Part shown: one piece after another, positions 7,802-17,540 of the stretch
Layout of the letters: each line of letters opens with the position of its first letter
Numbering within the stretch: position 1 is the first letter of the stretch
Origin: DATLGB01 sp035540675
GTDB taxonomy: Bacteria > Actinomycetota > Thermoleophilia > Solirubrobacterales > Solirubrobacteraceae
Direction: 5' to 3'
Assembly (NCBI GenBank): GCA_035540675.1
Contig: DATLGB010000223.1
Location: 1-64,000, forward strand
DNA length: 64,000 nt
The notes under the pieces: model-generated
Databases searched by the model: none
What the model was told of the DNA's origin: nothing
What the model saw: only the letters and a program-made list of their open reading frames with translations
Program-made: the position numbers and the translations under genes

Positions 7802-9478
7802 GTGCTGGCGGCGCTGGCCGCCGCCGCCGCGCTCGCGGCGCCGGCGCCCGCGGCGCAGGCCCAGACCGCCGGCTCCGCCGAGCCCGGGGCGGGACGCACG
7901 CTCACCGTCGCGCCGCCCTCGGGCACGGCCCCGCCCGGGCGCCGGCGGACGGCGAGCGATATCACGCGGCGCGCGCTGCGGCACCCGCGGATGGTCCGCC
8001 TGCGCGCGCGGCACCCGGAGGCGACCACGCGGTCGTTCCTGCTGCCCGAGAACCGCTGGCAGGTCTCGGTGTACGACCGCGGCGGCGGGCGGCGGCGCGA
8101 GGTCGGCCAGGTGATCCTCGACGACCGGACGGGCCGGGTGCTGGAGGCGTGGACGGGCGTGCAGGTCCAGTGGCCGATGGCGCGCGGCTACGCCGGCGCC
8201 TTCGGGCGGCGGGCCAGCGCGGTCTACGTCTGGCTTCCGCTGCTCGTCCTGTTCCTGCTGCCGTTCCTGCGCCCGCCGTACCGGCTGGTCCATCTCGATC
8301 TGGCGGCGGTGGCGCTGCTGTCGGTCTCGTACGCGTTCTTCAACGCGGCCGAGATCGGCGCGTCGGTCCCGCTCGCGTACCCGCCGCTGATCTACCTGCT
8401 GATCCGCATGCTGCTGCTGGCGCGGTCACGCGGTCGCGGCGCCGGGGGCGAGCCGCCGCCGCTGCGAACGCTGGTCGGGCCGGACTTCCTCGGCCTGGCG
8501 ATCGTCTTCCTGCTCGGGTTCCGGCTCGGGCTCAACATCACGTCGTCGAACGTCATCGACGTCGGCTACGCGAGCGTGATCGGCGCCGACCTGCTGGCGC
8601 ACGGCGAGCCGGTCTACGGCAACTTCCCGCCCAGCAACGCGCACGGCGACACCTACGGGCCGGCGAACTACCTCGCGTACGTGCCGTTCGAGCTCATCGC
8701 TCCGTGGAGCGGCGCGTGGGACGACCTGCCGGCGGCGCACGCGGCGGCGTTCACGTTCGACCTCGCCTGCCTGGGCGGCCTGTGGCTGGCGGGACGGCGC
8801 CTGCGCGGCCCGCGCCTCGGGTTGCTGCTCGCCTACCTGTGGCTCGCCTGTCCGTTCACCCTGCTCGCGGTCAACTCGGGCAGCAACGACGCGCTGGTCG
8901 GGGCGCTCGTGCTCGGGGCGTTCCTGCTCGCCCGGCGGCCGCTCGCGCGCGGCGCGCTGATCGGCGTGGCCGGCCTGACGAAGTTCGCGCCGCTCGCGCT
9001 CGCGCCGCTGTTCGCGGCTCACGGCGGCGGCGGTCGCGCGGCGGCGCGGACGCTGGCCGGCACCGGCGCCGCGACCGCGCTGCTGCTGGCGGTGGTGATC
9101 GCGACCGACGGCGGGCTCGGCGGCCTGTGGGAGCGCGCCATCGGCTACCAGGCCGGCCGCGACTCGCCGTTCTCGGTCTGGGGCTGGTACGGCCTGCCCG
9201 GTCCGCAGCTGGCGGTGCAGGTCGCCGCGGTCGCCCTCGCGCTGGCCGTGGCCTTCGTGCCCCGCCGCCGCGACGACGTGAGCCTGGCCGCCCTGGCCGC
9301 CGCCGTGCTGCTGGCGCTCCAGCTCGGCGTCAGCCACTGGTTCTACCTCTACGTCGTGTGGTTCCTGCCGCTCGTGCTGATCGCCGGGCTCGCGGCGCAC
9401 GGCGAGCCGGTCACGGGGCGGGCCGCAGGACGGGCTCGATCGACGCCGCCCGCCGCGGCTCCTGGGCGCAGCGGATGA
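7802..9478 (+). CDS. Secretory-signal membrane protein with GT87/GT-C-like multispan region
   Basis: A 558-residue protein. Residues 1-25 form a signal peptide (Ala/Leu core, cleavage likely after AQA). Residues 25-140 are an extracytoplasmic domain with QVSVYDRGGG and QVILDDRTGRVLEAW, resembling PepSY-like folds. About ten membrane helices follow. Loops such as YGNFPPSNAHGDTYGPANY, a long loop after a helix, and NSGSNDALVG are reminiscent of polyprenyl-phosphate-dependent mannosyltransferases (DUF2029). GTG 7802 is chosen because GAGG lies 6 bases upstream. The last 68 bases overlap the 3' end of the convergent phosphoesterase gene. Confidence 0.7.
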   Translation: MLAALAAAAALAAPAPAAQAQTAGSAEPGAGRTLTVAPPSGTAPPGRRRTASDITRRALRHPRMVRLRARHPEATTRSFLLPENRWQVSVYDRGGGRRREVGQVILDDRTGRVLEAWTGVQVQWPMARGYAGAFGRRASAVYVWLPLLVLFLLPFLRPPYRLVHLDLAAVALLSVSYAFFNAAEIGASVPLAYPPLIYLLIRMLLLARSRGRGAGGEPPPLRTLVGPDFLGLAIVFLLGFRLGLNITSSNVIDVGYASVIGADLLAHGEPVYGNFPPSNAHGDTYGPANYLAYVPFELIAPWSGAWDDLPAAHAAAFTFDLACLGGLWLAGRRLRGPRLGLLLAYLWLACPFTLLAVNSGSNDALVGALVLGAFLLARRPLARGALIGVAGLTKFAPLALAPLFAAHGGGGRAAARTLAGTGAATALLLAVVIATDGGLGGLWERAIGYQAGRDSPFSVWGWYGLPGPQLAVQVAAVALALAVAFVPRRRDDVSLAALAAAVLLALQLGVSHWFYLYVVWFLPLVLIAGLAAHGEPVTGRAAGRARSTPPAAAPGRSG

Positions 9479-10190
9479 CCACGGCGTTCAGCCACGGGTC
9501 GTCCACGGCCGCGTCGTAGCGGACCGGCATCTGCGTCTTGAGGTGCTCGATCGAGCTCTCGCGGGTGACGCCGATGACGCCGCCGCGGCCGCCGGTCATG
9601 CCGACGTCCGTGATGTAGGCGGTGCCGCCCGGCAGCACGCGCGCGTCGTTGGTCGGGACGTGCGTGTGCGTGCCGACGACGGCGGTCACGCGGCCGTCGA
9701 GGTACCAGCCGAGGGCGACCTTCTCGCTCGTCGCCTCGGCGTGCATGTCGACGACGACCTGATCGGCGCTCGCGACCTCGCCGAGGGCGATGTCGACCTC
9801 CACGAGCGCCGGCCGCGACGCCCGCATGAACAGGTTGCCGCTGAGGTTGACGACGCCGAGCGACACGCCGTGGTGCTCGACGACGCAGGTCCCGCGCCCC
9901 GGCTGGGAGGGCAGGTAGTTCGCCGGGCGCACGATCCGCGGGTGCTCGTCTAGGTAGCGGTAGGCGTCGCGGTGGCGGTAGGTGTGGTTGCCCAGCGTGA
10001 TGACGTCCGCGCCGGCGTCGAACAGGTCGTCCGCGGTCTTGGGCGTGATCCCGACCCCGCCCGCCGCGTTCTCGCCGTTGACCACGACGAAGTCGAGCCC
10101 GAGCTCCTCCCGCAGCGCGGGCAGCAGCGCGCGGAAGGCCCGGCGGCCAGGGGCGGCGACCACGTCGCCGACGAACAGGATGGTCGTCAC
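9411..10190 (-). CDS. YmdB-type metallophosphoesterase (TIGR00282 family)
   Basis: A 259-residue calcineurin-like phosphoesterase. Motifs in order are ILFVGDVVAAPGRRA (GDxxG), FVVVNGENAAGG (NGEN), ITLGNHTYRHRD (GNH), VVVDMHAEATSEK and VGTHTHVPTNDARVLP, with metal ligands D, E, N, H and H all present. Bacillus YmdB has 2',3'-cyclic phosphodiesterase activity and influences biofilm and sporulation. GTG 10190 is the start matching the family N-terminus. Its 3' end overlaps the convergent membrane protein by 68 bases. Confidence 0.9.
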   Translation of the reverse strand: MTTILFVGDVVAAPGRRAFRALLPALREELGLDFVVVNGENAAGGVGITPKTADDLFDAGADVITLGNHTYRHRDAYRYLDEHPRIVRPANYLPSQPGRGTCVVEHHGVSLGVVNLSGNLFMRASRPALVEVDIALGEVASADQVVVDMHAEATSEKVALGWYLDGRVTAVVGTHTHVPTNDARVLPGGTAYITDVGMTGGRGGVIGVTRESSIEHLKTQMPVRYDAAVDDPWLNAVVIRCAQEPRRAASIEPVLRPAP

Positions 10191-10236
10191 GGAGCAGACG
10201 CTACGGCTTCGCCGGCGGGCCCGCCCCGCCAGCACG

Positions 10237-10242
10237 CATACT
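10237..10242 (+). promoter_or_regulatory. Possible -10 of a near-leaderless transcript
   Basis: CATACT ends 6 bases before the ATG of the AI-2E-type permease. If it is the -10, transcription would start at or next to the ATG, giving a leaderless message. No Shine-Dalgarno sequence precedes the ATG, which is consistent with this. Confidence 0.35.
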
Positions 10243-10248
10243 TGGGGC

Positions 10249-11604
10249 ATGGCCGGGACCGACCAGCTCGACGACGCGCCGGAGGCTCCGCCGCCCGGCG
10301 GCGGCGCGCCGCCGCCCGCACCCGTGGCGCCCGCGGCCACGCCACTCGCGCCGGCGGTGCTGCCGCGCTGGCTGCAGCTCGTGCTGCTGCCGCTGACCAT
10401 CCTCGGCGCGTACGCGCTGCTGCAAGCGGCGGGTGGCGTCCTGCTGCTGTTCATCATCGCCGCGCTGATCGCGCTCCTGCTCAACCCGTCCGTGATGGTC
10501 CTGCGGCGGGCGCGCGTCCCGCGCGGGCTGGCCGTGCTGCTCGTGTTCCTCGCGCTGCTGACGGTGCTCGGCGGCGTCGGCGTGCTGCTGGCGAACCCGA
10601 TCGCCGACCAGGTGACCACGTTCCAGCGCGACGTGCCGACCTACGTCCGCGACGCCAACCAGGCGCTCGCCGACGTCGAGTCGTGGCTGCACGACCGCGG
10701 CATCAACGTCGAGATCGCCGAGCAGGGCCAGACGGCGCTGCAGACGCTCGGGCAGCGGCTGACGGAGGGCTCGGGCGACCTCGTCAGCTTCACGCGCGAG
10801 GCACTCACGGCGCTGGTCGAGGCGTCGCTGGCGCTGATCCTCATCATCGTCCTGAGCGTCTACATGCTGCTCTACGGCGAGCGCATCGGCGCCGGCGTCC
10901 GGACCCTGGTGCCGCGCGGCGACGGCACGGCGGCCGACGACTTCCCGACGCGCATCCAGGCGGCGGTGTTCGGCTACGTCCGCGGCCAGCTGCTGTTCTC
11001 GACGATCATGGGGGCGAGCGCCGGGCTGATGCTGTGGGTGCTCGGCAGCGTCGGGATCTTCCCCGAGGGCAAGACGTACGCCCTGTTCTTCGGCGCGTTC
11101 TACGGCTTCGCCGAGCTGATCCCGTACATCGGGCCCGCCATCGGCGCGTCCCCGGCGGTGATGATCGCGCTGTTCGGGCCCGAACCACTCGACGCCGTGT
11201 GGCTGGTCATCGCGTTCACGGCGCTCCAGCAGATCGAGGGCCACATCGTGGCGCCGAACGTGTTCGCGCAGGCCCTGCGGATCAACCCGATCCTGGTGAT
11301 CTTCGCCCTGCTCATGGGCCACTCGGTCTACGGGCTGATCGGCGCGTTCGTCGCCCTGCCGATCGCCGCGATGCTGCGCGAGACCGTCGTCTACATGCGC
11401 CGCCACGTCGTCCTCGAGCCATGGCCGCGGGTGGCGGTGGCGGGTGCCGGCCTCACCTCCGGGGTGCCGCCGCCGCAGGCGGCCGGCTCGTGCCCCGAGT
11501 GCGCGGCGCCGCTGCCGGCGGGGGCCGCCTTCTGCCCGGCGTGCGGCACGGAGGTCGACGAGCCCGGCGCGCAGGCTGCGGCGACGTCGGCGGCGCCGGG
11601 GTAG
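10249..11604 (+). CDS. AI-2E family (PerM-like) permease with C-terminal zinc ribbon
   Basis: A 451-residue membrane protein. Residues 1-38 are Pro/Ala-rich. Residues 40-395 contain about eight membrane helices with the family pattern: a long extracytoplasmic segment after the third helix, ARIQAAVFGYVRGQ-like loop, and LIPYIGPAIGASPAV and LQQIEGHIVAPNV. An unusual feature is a C-terminal zinc ribbon, CPECAAPLP...FCPACG (Cys 415, 418, 429, 432). The role of AI-2E family members varies (autoinducer export, Na+/H+ antiport) and cannot be assigned here. An ABC exporter follows 11 bases downstream. Confidence 0.82.
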   Translation: MAGTDQLDDAPEAPPPGGGAPPPAPVAPAATPLAPAVLPRWLQLVLLPLTILGAYALLQAAGGVLLLFIIAALIALLLNPSVMVLRRARVPRGLAVLLVFLALLTVLGGVGVLLANPIADQVTTFQRDVPTYVRDANQALADVESWLHDRGINVEIAEQGQTALQTLGQRLTEGSGDLVSFTREALTALVEASLALILIIVLSVYMLLYGERIGAGVRTLVPRGDGTAADDFPTRIQAAVFGYVRGQLLFSTIMGASAGLMLWVLGSVGIFPEGKTYALFFGAFYGFAELIPYIGPAIGASPAVMIALFGPEPLDAVWLVIAFTALQQIEGHIVAPNVFAQALRINPILVIFALLMGHSVYGLIGAFVALPIAAMLRETVVYMRRHVVLEPWPRVAVAGAGLTSGVPPPQAAGSCPECAAPLPAGAAFCPACGTEVDEPGAQAAATSAAPG

Positions 11605-11615
11605 CCTCCCCCGGG

Positions 11616-12353
<738 letters not shown>

Positions 12354-12356
12354 CGC

Positions 12357-13706
12357 GTGCGCTGGCTGCTGCTCAAGGACCTGCAGATCCTGCGCCGCTC
12401 GCCGCTGCTCGTCGCGCTGCTCGTCGTCTACCCCGTCGCGGTCTCGCTGCTGGTGGGCGCGTCGGTGTCGGGAGGGCCGACGAAGCCGCGCGTGGCGTTC
12501 GCCAACCTCCTGCCCGCCGACAAGGACGAGTTCGCCATCGGCGGCGAGCGCCTGCGCGCGTCGGACTACATCGACGACCTGTTCGAGACGATCGACCCGA
12601 TCCGCGTGCGCACGCGCGAGGAGGCGATCGAGCAGGTGCGCAACGGCAACGCGATCGCCGCGTTCGTCATCCCGGCCGACGTCACCGACCGCCTGCAGGG
12701 GACGCTCAACCTGTCCGGCGGCCCGCGGCCGGAGGTGGAGGTCCTCTACAACGCCGAGAACCCGGCCAAGCGCCGCGAGGTGGAGTCCGCCATCCGGTCG
12801 CGCCTGTCGGAGGCCAACCAGGCGCTGGCCGAGCGGCTGACGCGGATCGCCGGCAGCTACCTCGGCATCATCACGTCCGGCGGCGAGTTCTCGGTCCTGG
12901 GAAGGGAGTTCGAGGTGCTCGGGCTGCGCCGCGCGCGGACGATCATCGAGGCGACGATCGCGTCGCTGCCCGCCGACGCACCGGAGCGGACCGCGCTGGC
13001 GCAGGTCTCGCGCTTCGCCCAGCTCGCCGCCGACAACCTCGACGTCTCCGAGCCGATCCTCGCGTCGATCGGCGAGCCGGTGCAGGTCAAGCAGACGGTG
13101 GTCGGCGGCAGCCGCTCGACGCTCGAGGTCTACATGGCGCAGGTCGCCGTCTCGATCTCGATGATGTTCGTGACCCTCCTGCTCGTGGCCGGGATGCTGG
13201 CGATCGAGCGCGAGGAGCACGCCTTCTCGCGGCTCGTACGGGGGCTCGTGAGCCGCACCGGCCTGCTGGCGGAGAAGATCGTGCTCGGCGCCGTCTGCGC
13301 GGTGCCGCTCTCGCTCGGGATGCTGGCGATTCTCAGCCTGTTCCTGGACGTCGACCGGTCGCGCGCGCCGCTGTGGGTGCCGGCCGCCGTGCTGGCGGCC
13401 CTCGCGTTCGCGGCCATGGGCGCCGCCATCGGCGCGGTGGCGCGCGACGTGCGCGCGGCGTCGCTGCTGGCGTTCGCGCTGTGCCTGCCCGTCGCGGCCC
13501 TGGCGCTCGTGCCGTCCGGCGCCGTGGCCGGCTGGATCTACGACGTCATCTCGGCCGTGTCGGCGGCCTTCCCGTTCCGCCCGTGCCTCGATGCCTTCGA
13601 CGCCGCCGTCAGCGGGGGCGACCTCGGGCGGCCGCTGGTGCACCTCGCCGCGCTGGCGCTGGCCTTCGGGCTGCTCGGCCGCCTGGCGCTCAGGCGCTTC
13701 GGCTGA
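12357..13706 (+). CDS. ABC-2 type permease
   Basis: A 449-residue membrane subunit of the exporter encoded with the ATPase just upstream. One helix lies near residues 18-38, then a long extracytoplasmic domain (roughly 40-255) containing YIDDLFETIDPIRVRTREEA. Five to six helices follow from about residue 260 to the end. This 1+5 layout is typical of ABC-2 permeases (YhgE/NatB-like). GTG 12357 is 3 bases after the ATPase stop. The substrate is unknown. Confidence 0.85.
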   Translation: MRWLLLKDLQILRRSPLLVALLVVYPVAVSLLVGASVSGGPTKPRVAFANLLPADKDEFAIGGERLRASDYIDDLFETIDPIRVRTREEAIEQVRNGNAIAAFVIPADVTDRLQGTLNLSGGPRPEVEVLYNAENPAKRREVESAIRSRLSEANQALAERLTRIAGSYLGIITSGGEFSVLGREFEVLGLRRARTIIEATIASLPADAPERTALAQVSRFAQLAADNLDVSEPILASIGEPVQVKQTVVGGSRSTLEVYMAQVAVSISMMFVTLLLVAGMLAIEREEHAFSRLVRGLVSRTGLLAEKIVLGAVCAVPLSLGMLAILSLFLDVDRSRAPLWVPAAVLAALAFAAMGAAIGAVARDVRAASLLAFALCLPVAALALVPSGAVAGWIYDVISAVSAAFPFRPCLDAFDAAVSGGDLGRPLVHLAALALAFGLLGRLALRRFG

Positions 13707-13736
13707 GCCGCCGCGCCGTTACCCTGGATCGAACGG

Positions 13737-14711
13737 ATGCCCTTCCCCGCCACCCGCATGCGCCGGTTGCGCCGCACCGGCCTCCTGCGCGACCTGGTGC
13801 GCGAGACGAGCCTCGAGCCGCGCCACCTGGTGTCGCCGATGTTCGTGGCGTCCGGCGTGCGCGGCCGGGCGCCGATCGCGGCCATGCCAGGCGTCGACCA
13901 TCTCTCGATCGACGCCGCCGTCGAGGAGGCCGGGCAGGTCGCGGCGCTCGGGATCCCGGCCGTCCTGCTGTTCGGGCTGCCGGCGGCCAAGGACGAGGAG
14001 GGCTCGGGCGCCTGGGACGACGAGGGCGTCGTCCAGCTCGCGACGCGGGCGATCAAGGCGGCGCATCCCGACCTGCTCGTGATGGCGGACCTCTGCCTGT
14101 GCGAGTACACGAGCCACGGCCACTGTGGCCTGCTGCGCGCCGACGGCTCCGTCGACAACGATGCGACGCTCGAGCTGCTGGCGCGGACCGCCGTGTCGCA
14201 GGTCGAGGCCGGCGCCGACGTCGTCGCGCCGAGCGACATGATGGACGGGCGCGTGGGCCACCTGCGGGCGGCGCTCGACGAGCACGGCCTCGCCGACACG
14301 CCGATCATGGCCTACAGCGCCAAGTTCGCCTCGGCCTTCTACGGGCCGTTCCGCGAGGCGGCCGGCTCGACGCCGGCGCACGGCGACCGCCGCGGCTACC
14401 AGGTGGATCCGGCCAACGCCGACGAGGCGCTGCGCGAGGTGCGGCTCGACGTCGAGGAGGGCGCCGACATCGTGATGGTCAAGCCGGCGCTGCCGTACCT
14501 CGACGTCATCCGGCGCGTCAAGGACGAGACGCGGATGCCGGTGGCGGCGTACAACGTCAGCGGCGAGTACGCGATGATCAAGGCCGCAGCCGCGGCGGGC
14601 CTGCTCGACGAGCGCGGCGCCGTGCTCGAGGCGCTGACCGGCATCCGCCGCGCCGGCGCCGACATCGTCATCACCTACCACGCCAAGGACGTCGTCAAGT
14701 GGCTCGAGTAG
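13737..14711 (+). CDS. hemB: Delta-aminolevulinic acid dehydratase (porphobilinogen synthase)
   Basis: A 324-residue cytosolic enzyme that condenses two 5-aminolevulinate molecules to porphobilinogen. Catalytic lysines are K196 (AYSAKFASAFYGPFR) and K249 (DIVMVKPALPYLD). The CLCEYTSHGHCG motif supplies three Cys (120, 122, 130), marking the zinc-dependent type. Length is normal. It heads the haem/cytochrome bc/menaquinone cluster, and the downstream siroheme decarboxylase gene overlaps its 3' end by 13 bases. Confidence 0.96.
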   Translation: MPFPATRMRRLRRTGLLRDLVRETSLEPRHLVSPMFVASGVRGRAPIAAMPGVDHLSIDAAVEEAGQVAALGIPAVLLFGLPAAKDEEGSGAWDDEGVVQLATRAIKAAHPDLLVMADLCLCEYTSHGHCGLLRADGSVDNDATLELLARTAVSQVEAGADVVAPSDMMDGRVGHLRAALDEHGLADTPIMAYSAKFASAFYGPFREAAGSTPAHGDRRGYQVDPANADEALREVRLDVEEGADIVMVKPALPYLDVIRRVKDETRMPVAAYNVSGEYAMIKAAAAAGLLDERGAVLEALTGIRRAGADIVITYHAKDVVKWLE

Positions 14712-15775
14712 CCATCCCCAAGACACGTAGCCGCAAGGGTGGCTCCGCCATCCCGCTCGACGACACCGACAAGGCGCTGCTGAACCTCCTGCAGGGCCGG
14801 TTCCCGGTCGAGCGCCGGCCGTTCGCCCGCGTGGCCGAGGCGGCCGGGCTCAGCGAGGAGGAGGTGCTCGCGCGTACGCAGCGCCTCGTCGAGGGGCGCA
14901 TCATCCGCGAGATCACGCCGATCTTCGACACGCGCGCGCTCGGCTACCAGTCGATGCTCGTCGCGGCGAAGGTGGATGCCGAGCACCCGCACCGCGCGGC
15001 GCAGTTCATCAACTCGCACCCGGGCGTCACCCACAACTACCTGCGCAATCACGACTTCAACCTGTGGTTCACCATCGCCGTGGAGCCCGACTCGCGGCTC
15101 GGGCTGCAGGGGACGCTCGACGTCATCGCCGAGCGCACCGGCGCGGAGTCGATCCGCCAGCTGCCGACGCTGAAGCTGTTCAAGATCCGTATGGACCTCG
15201 AGATGGTCCAGGGCACGGAGGCGCTCGCGCAGGCGGCCGAGGCGGCCGAGCCGATGGAGCTCGACCCGATCGACGTCACCGACGACGACATCGCCGTCAT
15301 CCGCGCGACGCAGGGGCCGATGCCGGTCGTGCCCGAGCCCTTCGCGCCGGCGGCGGAGCGCCTCGGCGCCACGCAGGAGGACGTCTTCGCCGCGCTGCAG
15401 TCGCTGCGCGAGCGCAAGGCGCTGCGGCGCGTCGCCGCGATCCTGTTCCACCGCCGGGCGGGCTTCTCCGCCAACGGGATGGGCGTCTGGAAGGTGCCGG
15501 AGGACCGCGTCGTCGAGCTCGGCAAGCGCATGGCCGCGACCCGCGGTATCTCGCACTGCTACGAGCGGCCCACGTACGCGGACTGGCCGTACGCCCTGTT
15601 CACGATGGCCCACGGGCGCTCCAAGGAGGAGTGCGACGCCATCCTCGAGTCGATCGCGAACGACACCGGGATCCACGAGCGCGCCACGCTGTACTCCTCC
15701 ACCGAGTACAAGAAGGTCCGCATGCTCTACTTCACGGAGGACTTCGCGAACTGGGAGCGCGAGCACGCTCCGTGA
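14699..15775 (+). CDS. Siroheme decarboxylase, AhbA-AhbB fusion (Lrp/AsnC fold)
   Basis: A 358-residue protein made of two Lrp/AsnC-like halves. Half one (about 20-175) has the signature THNYLRNHDFNLWFT at 111-125. Half two (about 190-350) has ISHCYERPTYADWPYALFTM at about 284-303, with His286. These are hallmarks of the two siroheme decarboxylase subunits (AhbA/AhbB, NirD/NirL group), which convert siroheme to 12,18-didecarboxysiroheme. Automatic pipelines often mislabel them AsnC regulators. GTG 14699 has AAGGA 9 bases upstream and overlaps hemB. It sits between hemB and hemL, supporting a tetrapyrrole role. Confidence 0.88.
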   Translation: MARVAIPKTRSRKGGSAIPLDDTDKALLNLLQGRFPVERRPFARVAEAAGLSEEEVLARTQRLVEGRIIREITPIFDTRALGYQSMLVAAKVDAEHPHRAAQFINSHPGVTHNYLRNHDFNLWFTIAVEPDSRLGLQGTLDVIAERTGAESIRQLPTLKLFKIRMDLEMVQGTEALAQAAEAAEPMELDPIDVTDDDIAVIRATQGPMPVVPEPFAPAAERLGATQEDVFAALQSLRERKALRRVAAILFHRRAGFSANGMGVWKVPEDRVVELGKRMAATRGISHCYERPTYADWPYALFTMAHGRSKEECDAILESIANDTGIHERATLYSSTEYKKVRMLYFTEDFANWEREHAP

Positions 15776-17061
15776 CCGCCTCCGTCACCGACACGAAGTC
15801 CTCCACGCTGTTCGCCCGCGCCCAGGCGGTGCTGCCGGGCGGCGTCAACTCGCCCGTGCGCGCGATGCGCGCGATCGGGCGCGACCCGCTGTTCATCGAC
15901 CGCGCCGACGGCGCCGAGATCGTCGACGTCGACGGCAACCGCTACGTCGACTACGTCTGCTCCTGGGGGCCGCTGATCCACGGCCACGCCCACCCGGTGA
16001 TCCTCGGTGCCGTGGCCCGCGCGGCCGCGCTCGGAACGACCTTCGGCGCCCCGACGGAGGGCGAGGTCGTGCTGGCGGAGACGGTCGCCTCGCGCATGCC
16101 CGCCGTCTCGATGCTCCGCATGACCTCGAGCGGTACCGAGGCCTCGATGAGCGCGATCCGGCTCGCGCGCGCGGCCACGGGGCGCGAGAAGCTGCTCAAG
16201 TTCGCCGGCGCCTACCACGGGCACGTCGACGGGCTGCTGGCCGAAGCCGGCTCCGGGCTGGCGACGGGCGGCATCCCGGCCTCCCCCGGCGTGCCGGAGG
16301 CCGCCACCGCGAACACGGTGATCGTCCCCTGGAACGACTTCGACGCCGTCGACCGCGCGCTCGAGCGGCACGAGTTCGCGGCCATCCTGGCCGAGCCGTA
16401 CCCCGCGAACATGGGGCTGGTCCGCCCGCGGGAGGGCTTCCTCGAGCGCCTGCGCGACCGCGCCACCGAGACCGGCGCGCTGCTGGTCTTCGACGAGGTC
16501 ATCACCGGCTTCCGCGTGGCGCGCGGCGGCGCGCAGGAGCTGACCGGGGTGCTTCCCGACCTGACGGTGATGGGGAAGGTGATCGGCGGCGGCCTGCCGG
16601 CCGCGGCCTACGGCGGCTCGGTCGAGCTGATGGAGCTGATCGCGCCGGCCGGCGACGTCTACCAGGCGGGGACGCTGTCCGGGAACCCGCTCGCGGTGGC
16701 GGCCGGGCTGGCGGCGCTCGAGCTGCTCGACGAGATGGCCTACGCGCGGCTGAGCGCCACCACCACCGCGCTGGCCGAGGGCCTGCGGGAGGCGGCCGAG
16801 GCGGCGCGCCGCCCCGTGCAGGTCGAGCACATCACCGGGCTGCTGACCGTCTTCTTCTCCGAGGAGCCGGTGCGCGACTACGCCGGCGCGGCCCGCTGCG
16901 ACCTCGAGGGCCACGCCGCCTGGTGCCGCGCGCTGCTCGCCCGCGGCGTCTACCCGCCGCCCTCGCAGTTCGAGGCCTGGTTCCCGTCCCTGGCGCACAC
17001 GTCCGAGCACGTGACGCGCACGCTCGAGGCGGCCGCGGCGGCGTTCGCCGAGGTGTCGTGA
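15772..17061 (+). CDS. hemL: Glutamate-1-semialdehyde 2,1-aminomutase
   Basis: A 429-residue class III PLP enzyme that isomerises glutamate-1-semialdehyde to 5-aminolevulinate, the C5-pathway precursor used by HemB encoded upstream. Visible motifs are the N-terminal VLPGGVNSPVRA, MTSSGTEASMSAIRLARAAT, KFAGAYHGHVDG, VFDEVITGFR, and the PLP lysine K269 in VMGKVIGGGLP. GTG 15772 overlaps the siroheme decarboxylase stop (GTGA). Length is normal. Confidence 0.95.
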   Translation: MTASVTDTKSSTLFARAQAVLPGGVNSPVRAMRAIGRDPLFIDRADGAEIVDVDGNRYVDYVCSWGPLIHGHAHPVILGAVARAAALGTTFGAPTEGEVVLAETVASRMPAVSMLRMTSSGTEASMSAIRLARAATGREKLLKFAGAYHGHVDGLLAEAGSGLATGGIPASPGVPEAATANTVIVPWNDFDAVDRALERHEFAAILAEPYPANMGLVRPREGFLERLRDRATETGALLVFDEVITGFRVARGGAQELTGVLPDLTVMGKVIGGGLPAAAYGGSVELMELIAPAGDVYQAGTLSGNPLAVAAGLAALELLDEMAYARLSATTTALAEGLREAAEAARRPVQVEHITGLLTVFFSEEPVRDYAGAARCDLEGHAAWCRALLARGVYPPPSQFEAWFPSLAHTSEHVTRTLEAAAAAFAEVS

Positions 17062-17492
17062 GCGTCCTCGAGCGCCTGGCGGCGGAGCTGCGGGCCGAGG
17101 GCGGGTTGCTGGCGGAGGCGGCGGTCGACCCGTCCCCCGGCGCCGACGCCGGCCACGGCGAGGAGGCCGCGAGCGGCCCGCGGGCCGCGGCCGCGCCCGC
17201 CGAGTACGCCCTGCTCGTGGAGGCCATCCGGGAGGGCTACCTCGCCCACTACGGCGAGCCGCGCGTGCTGCGGACCGACGACCGCGACCTGGCGCTGCTG
17301 GCCGGCGATCATCTGTACGCGCTCGGCCTCGAGCGGCTGGCGGCGCTGGGCGACCTGCACGCGGTGCGCGCGCTCGCCGACGTCATCGCGGCCTGCGCCC
17401 GCGCGGCCGCCGAGGAGCGCCCGCAGGACGCGGAGGCCGCGTGGCGGCGCGGCGTCAGGTCGGTCGCCGGGACCGATCGGGCGCGCTCTTGA
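17058..17492 (+). CDS. Small helical protein in the haem/quinone cluster, unknown
   Basis: A 144-residue, mostly helical, Ala/Leu-rich protein without membrane segments. GTG 17058 overlaps the hemL stop (GTGA), so it belongs to the operon. The stretch RDLALLAGDHLYALGLERLA recalls the LAGD helix of small subunits of heterodimeric polyprenyl diphosphate synthases (HEPPP component 1). A polyprenyl synthase large-type subunit is encoded at 20630. That link is a guess from a short motif. Otherwise I do not recognise it. Confidence 0.6.
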   Translation: MSVLERLAAELRAEGGLLAEAAVDPSPGADAGHGEEAASGPRAAAAPAEYALLVEAIREGYLAHYGEPRVLRTDDRDLALLAGDHLYALGLERLAALGDLHAVRALADVIAACARAAAEERPQDAEAAWRRGVRSVAGTDRARS

Positions 17493-17540
17493 TCTTCCGG
17501 GTCGATAGAGTTCCCGCCCCCTGACTCCCCTCTCCTGATC

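Noticed and set aside
14699..15775. AsnC/Lrp transcriptional regulator
   Set aside because: Two fused halves with siroheme decarboxylase signatures, within hem genes.
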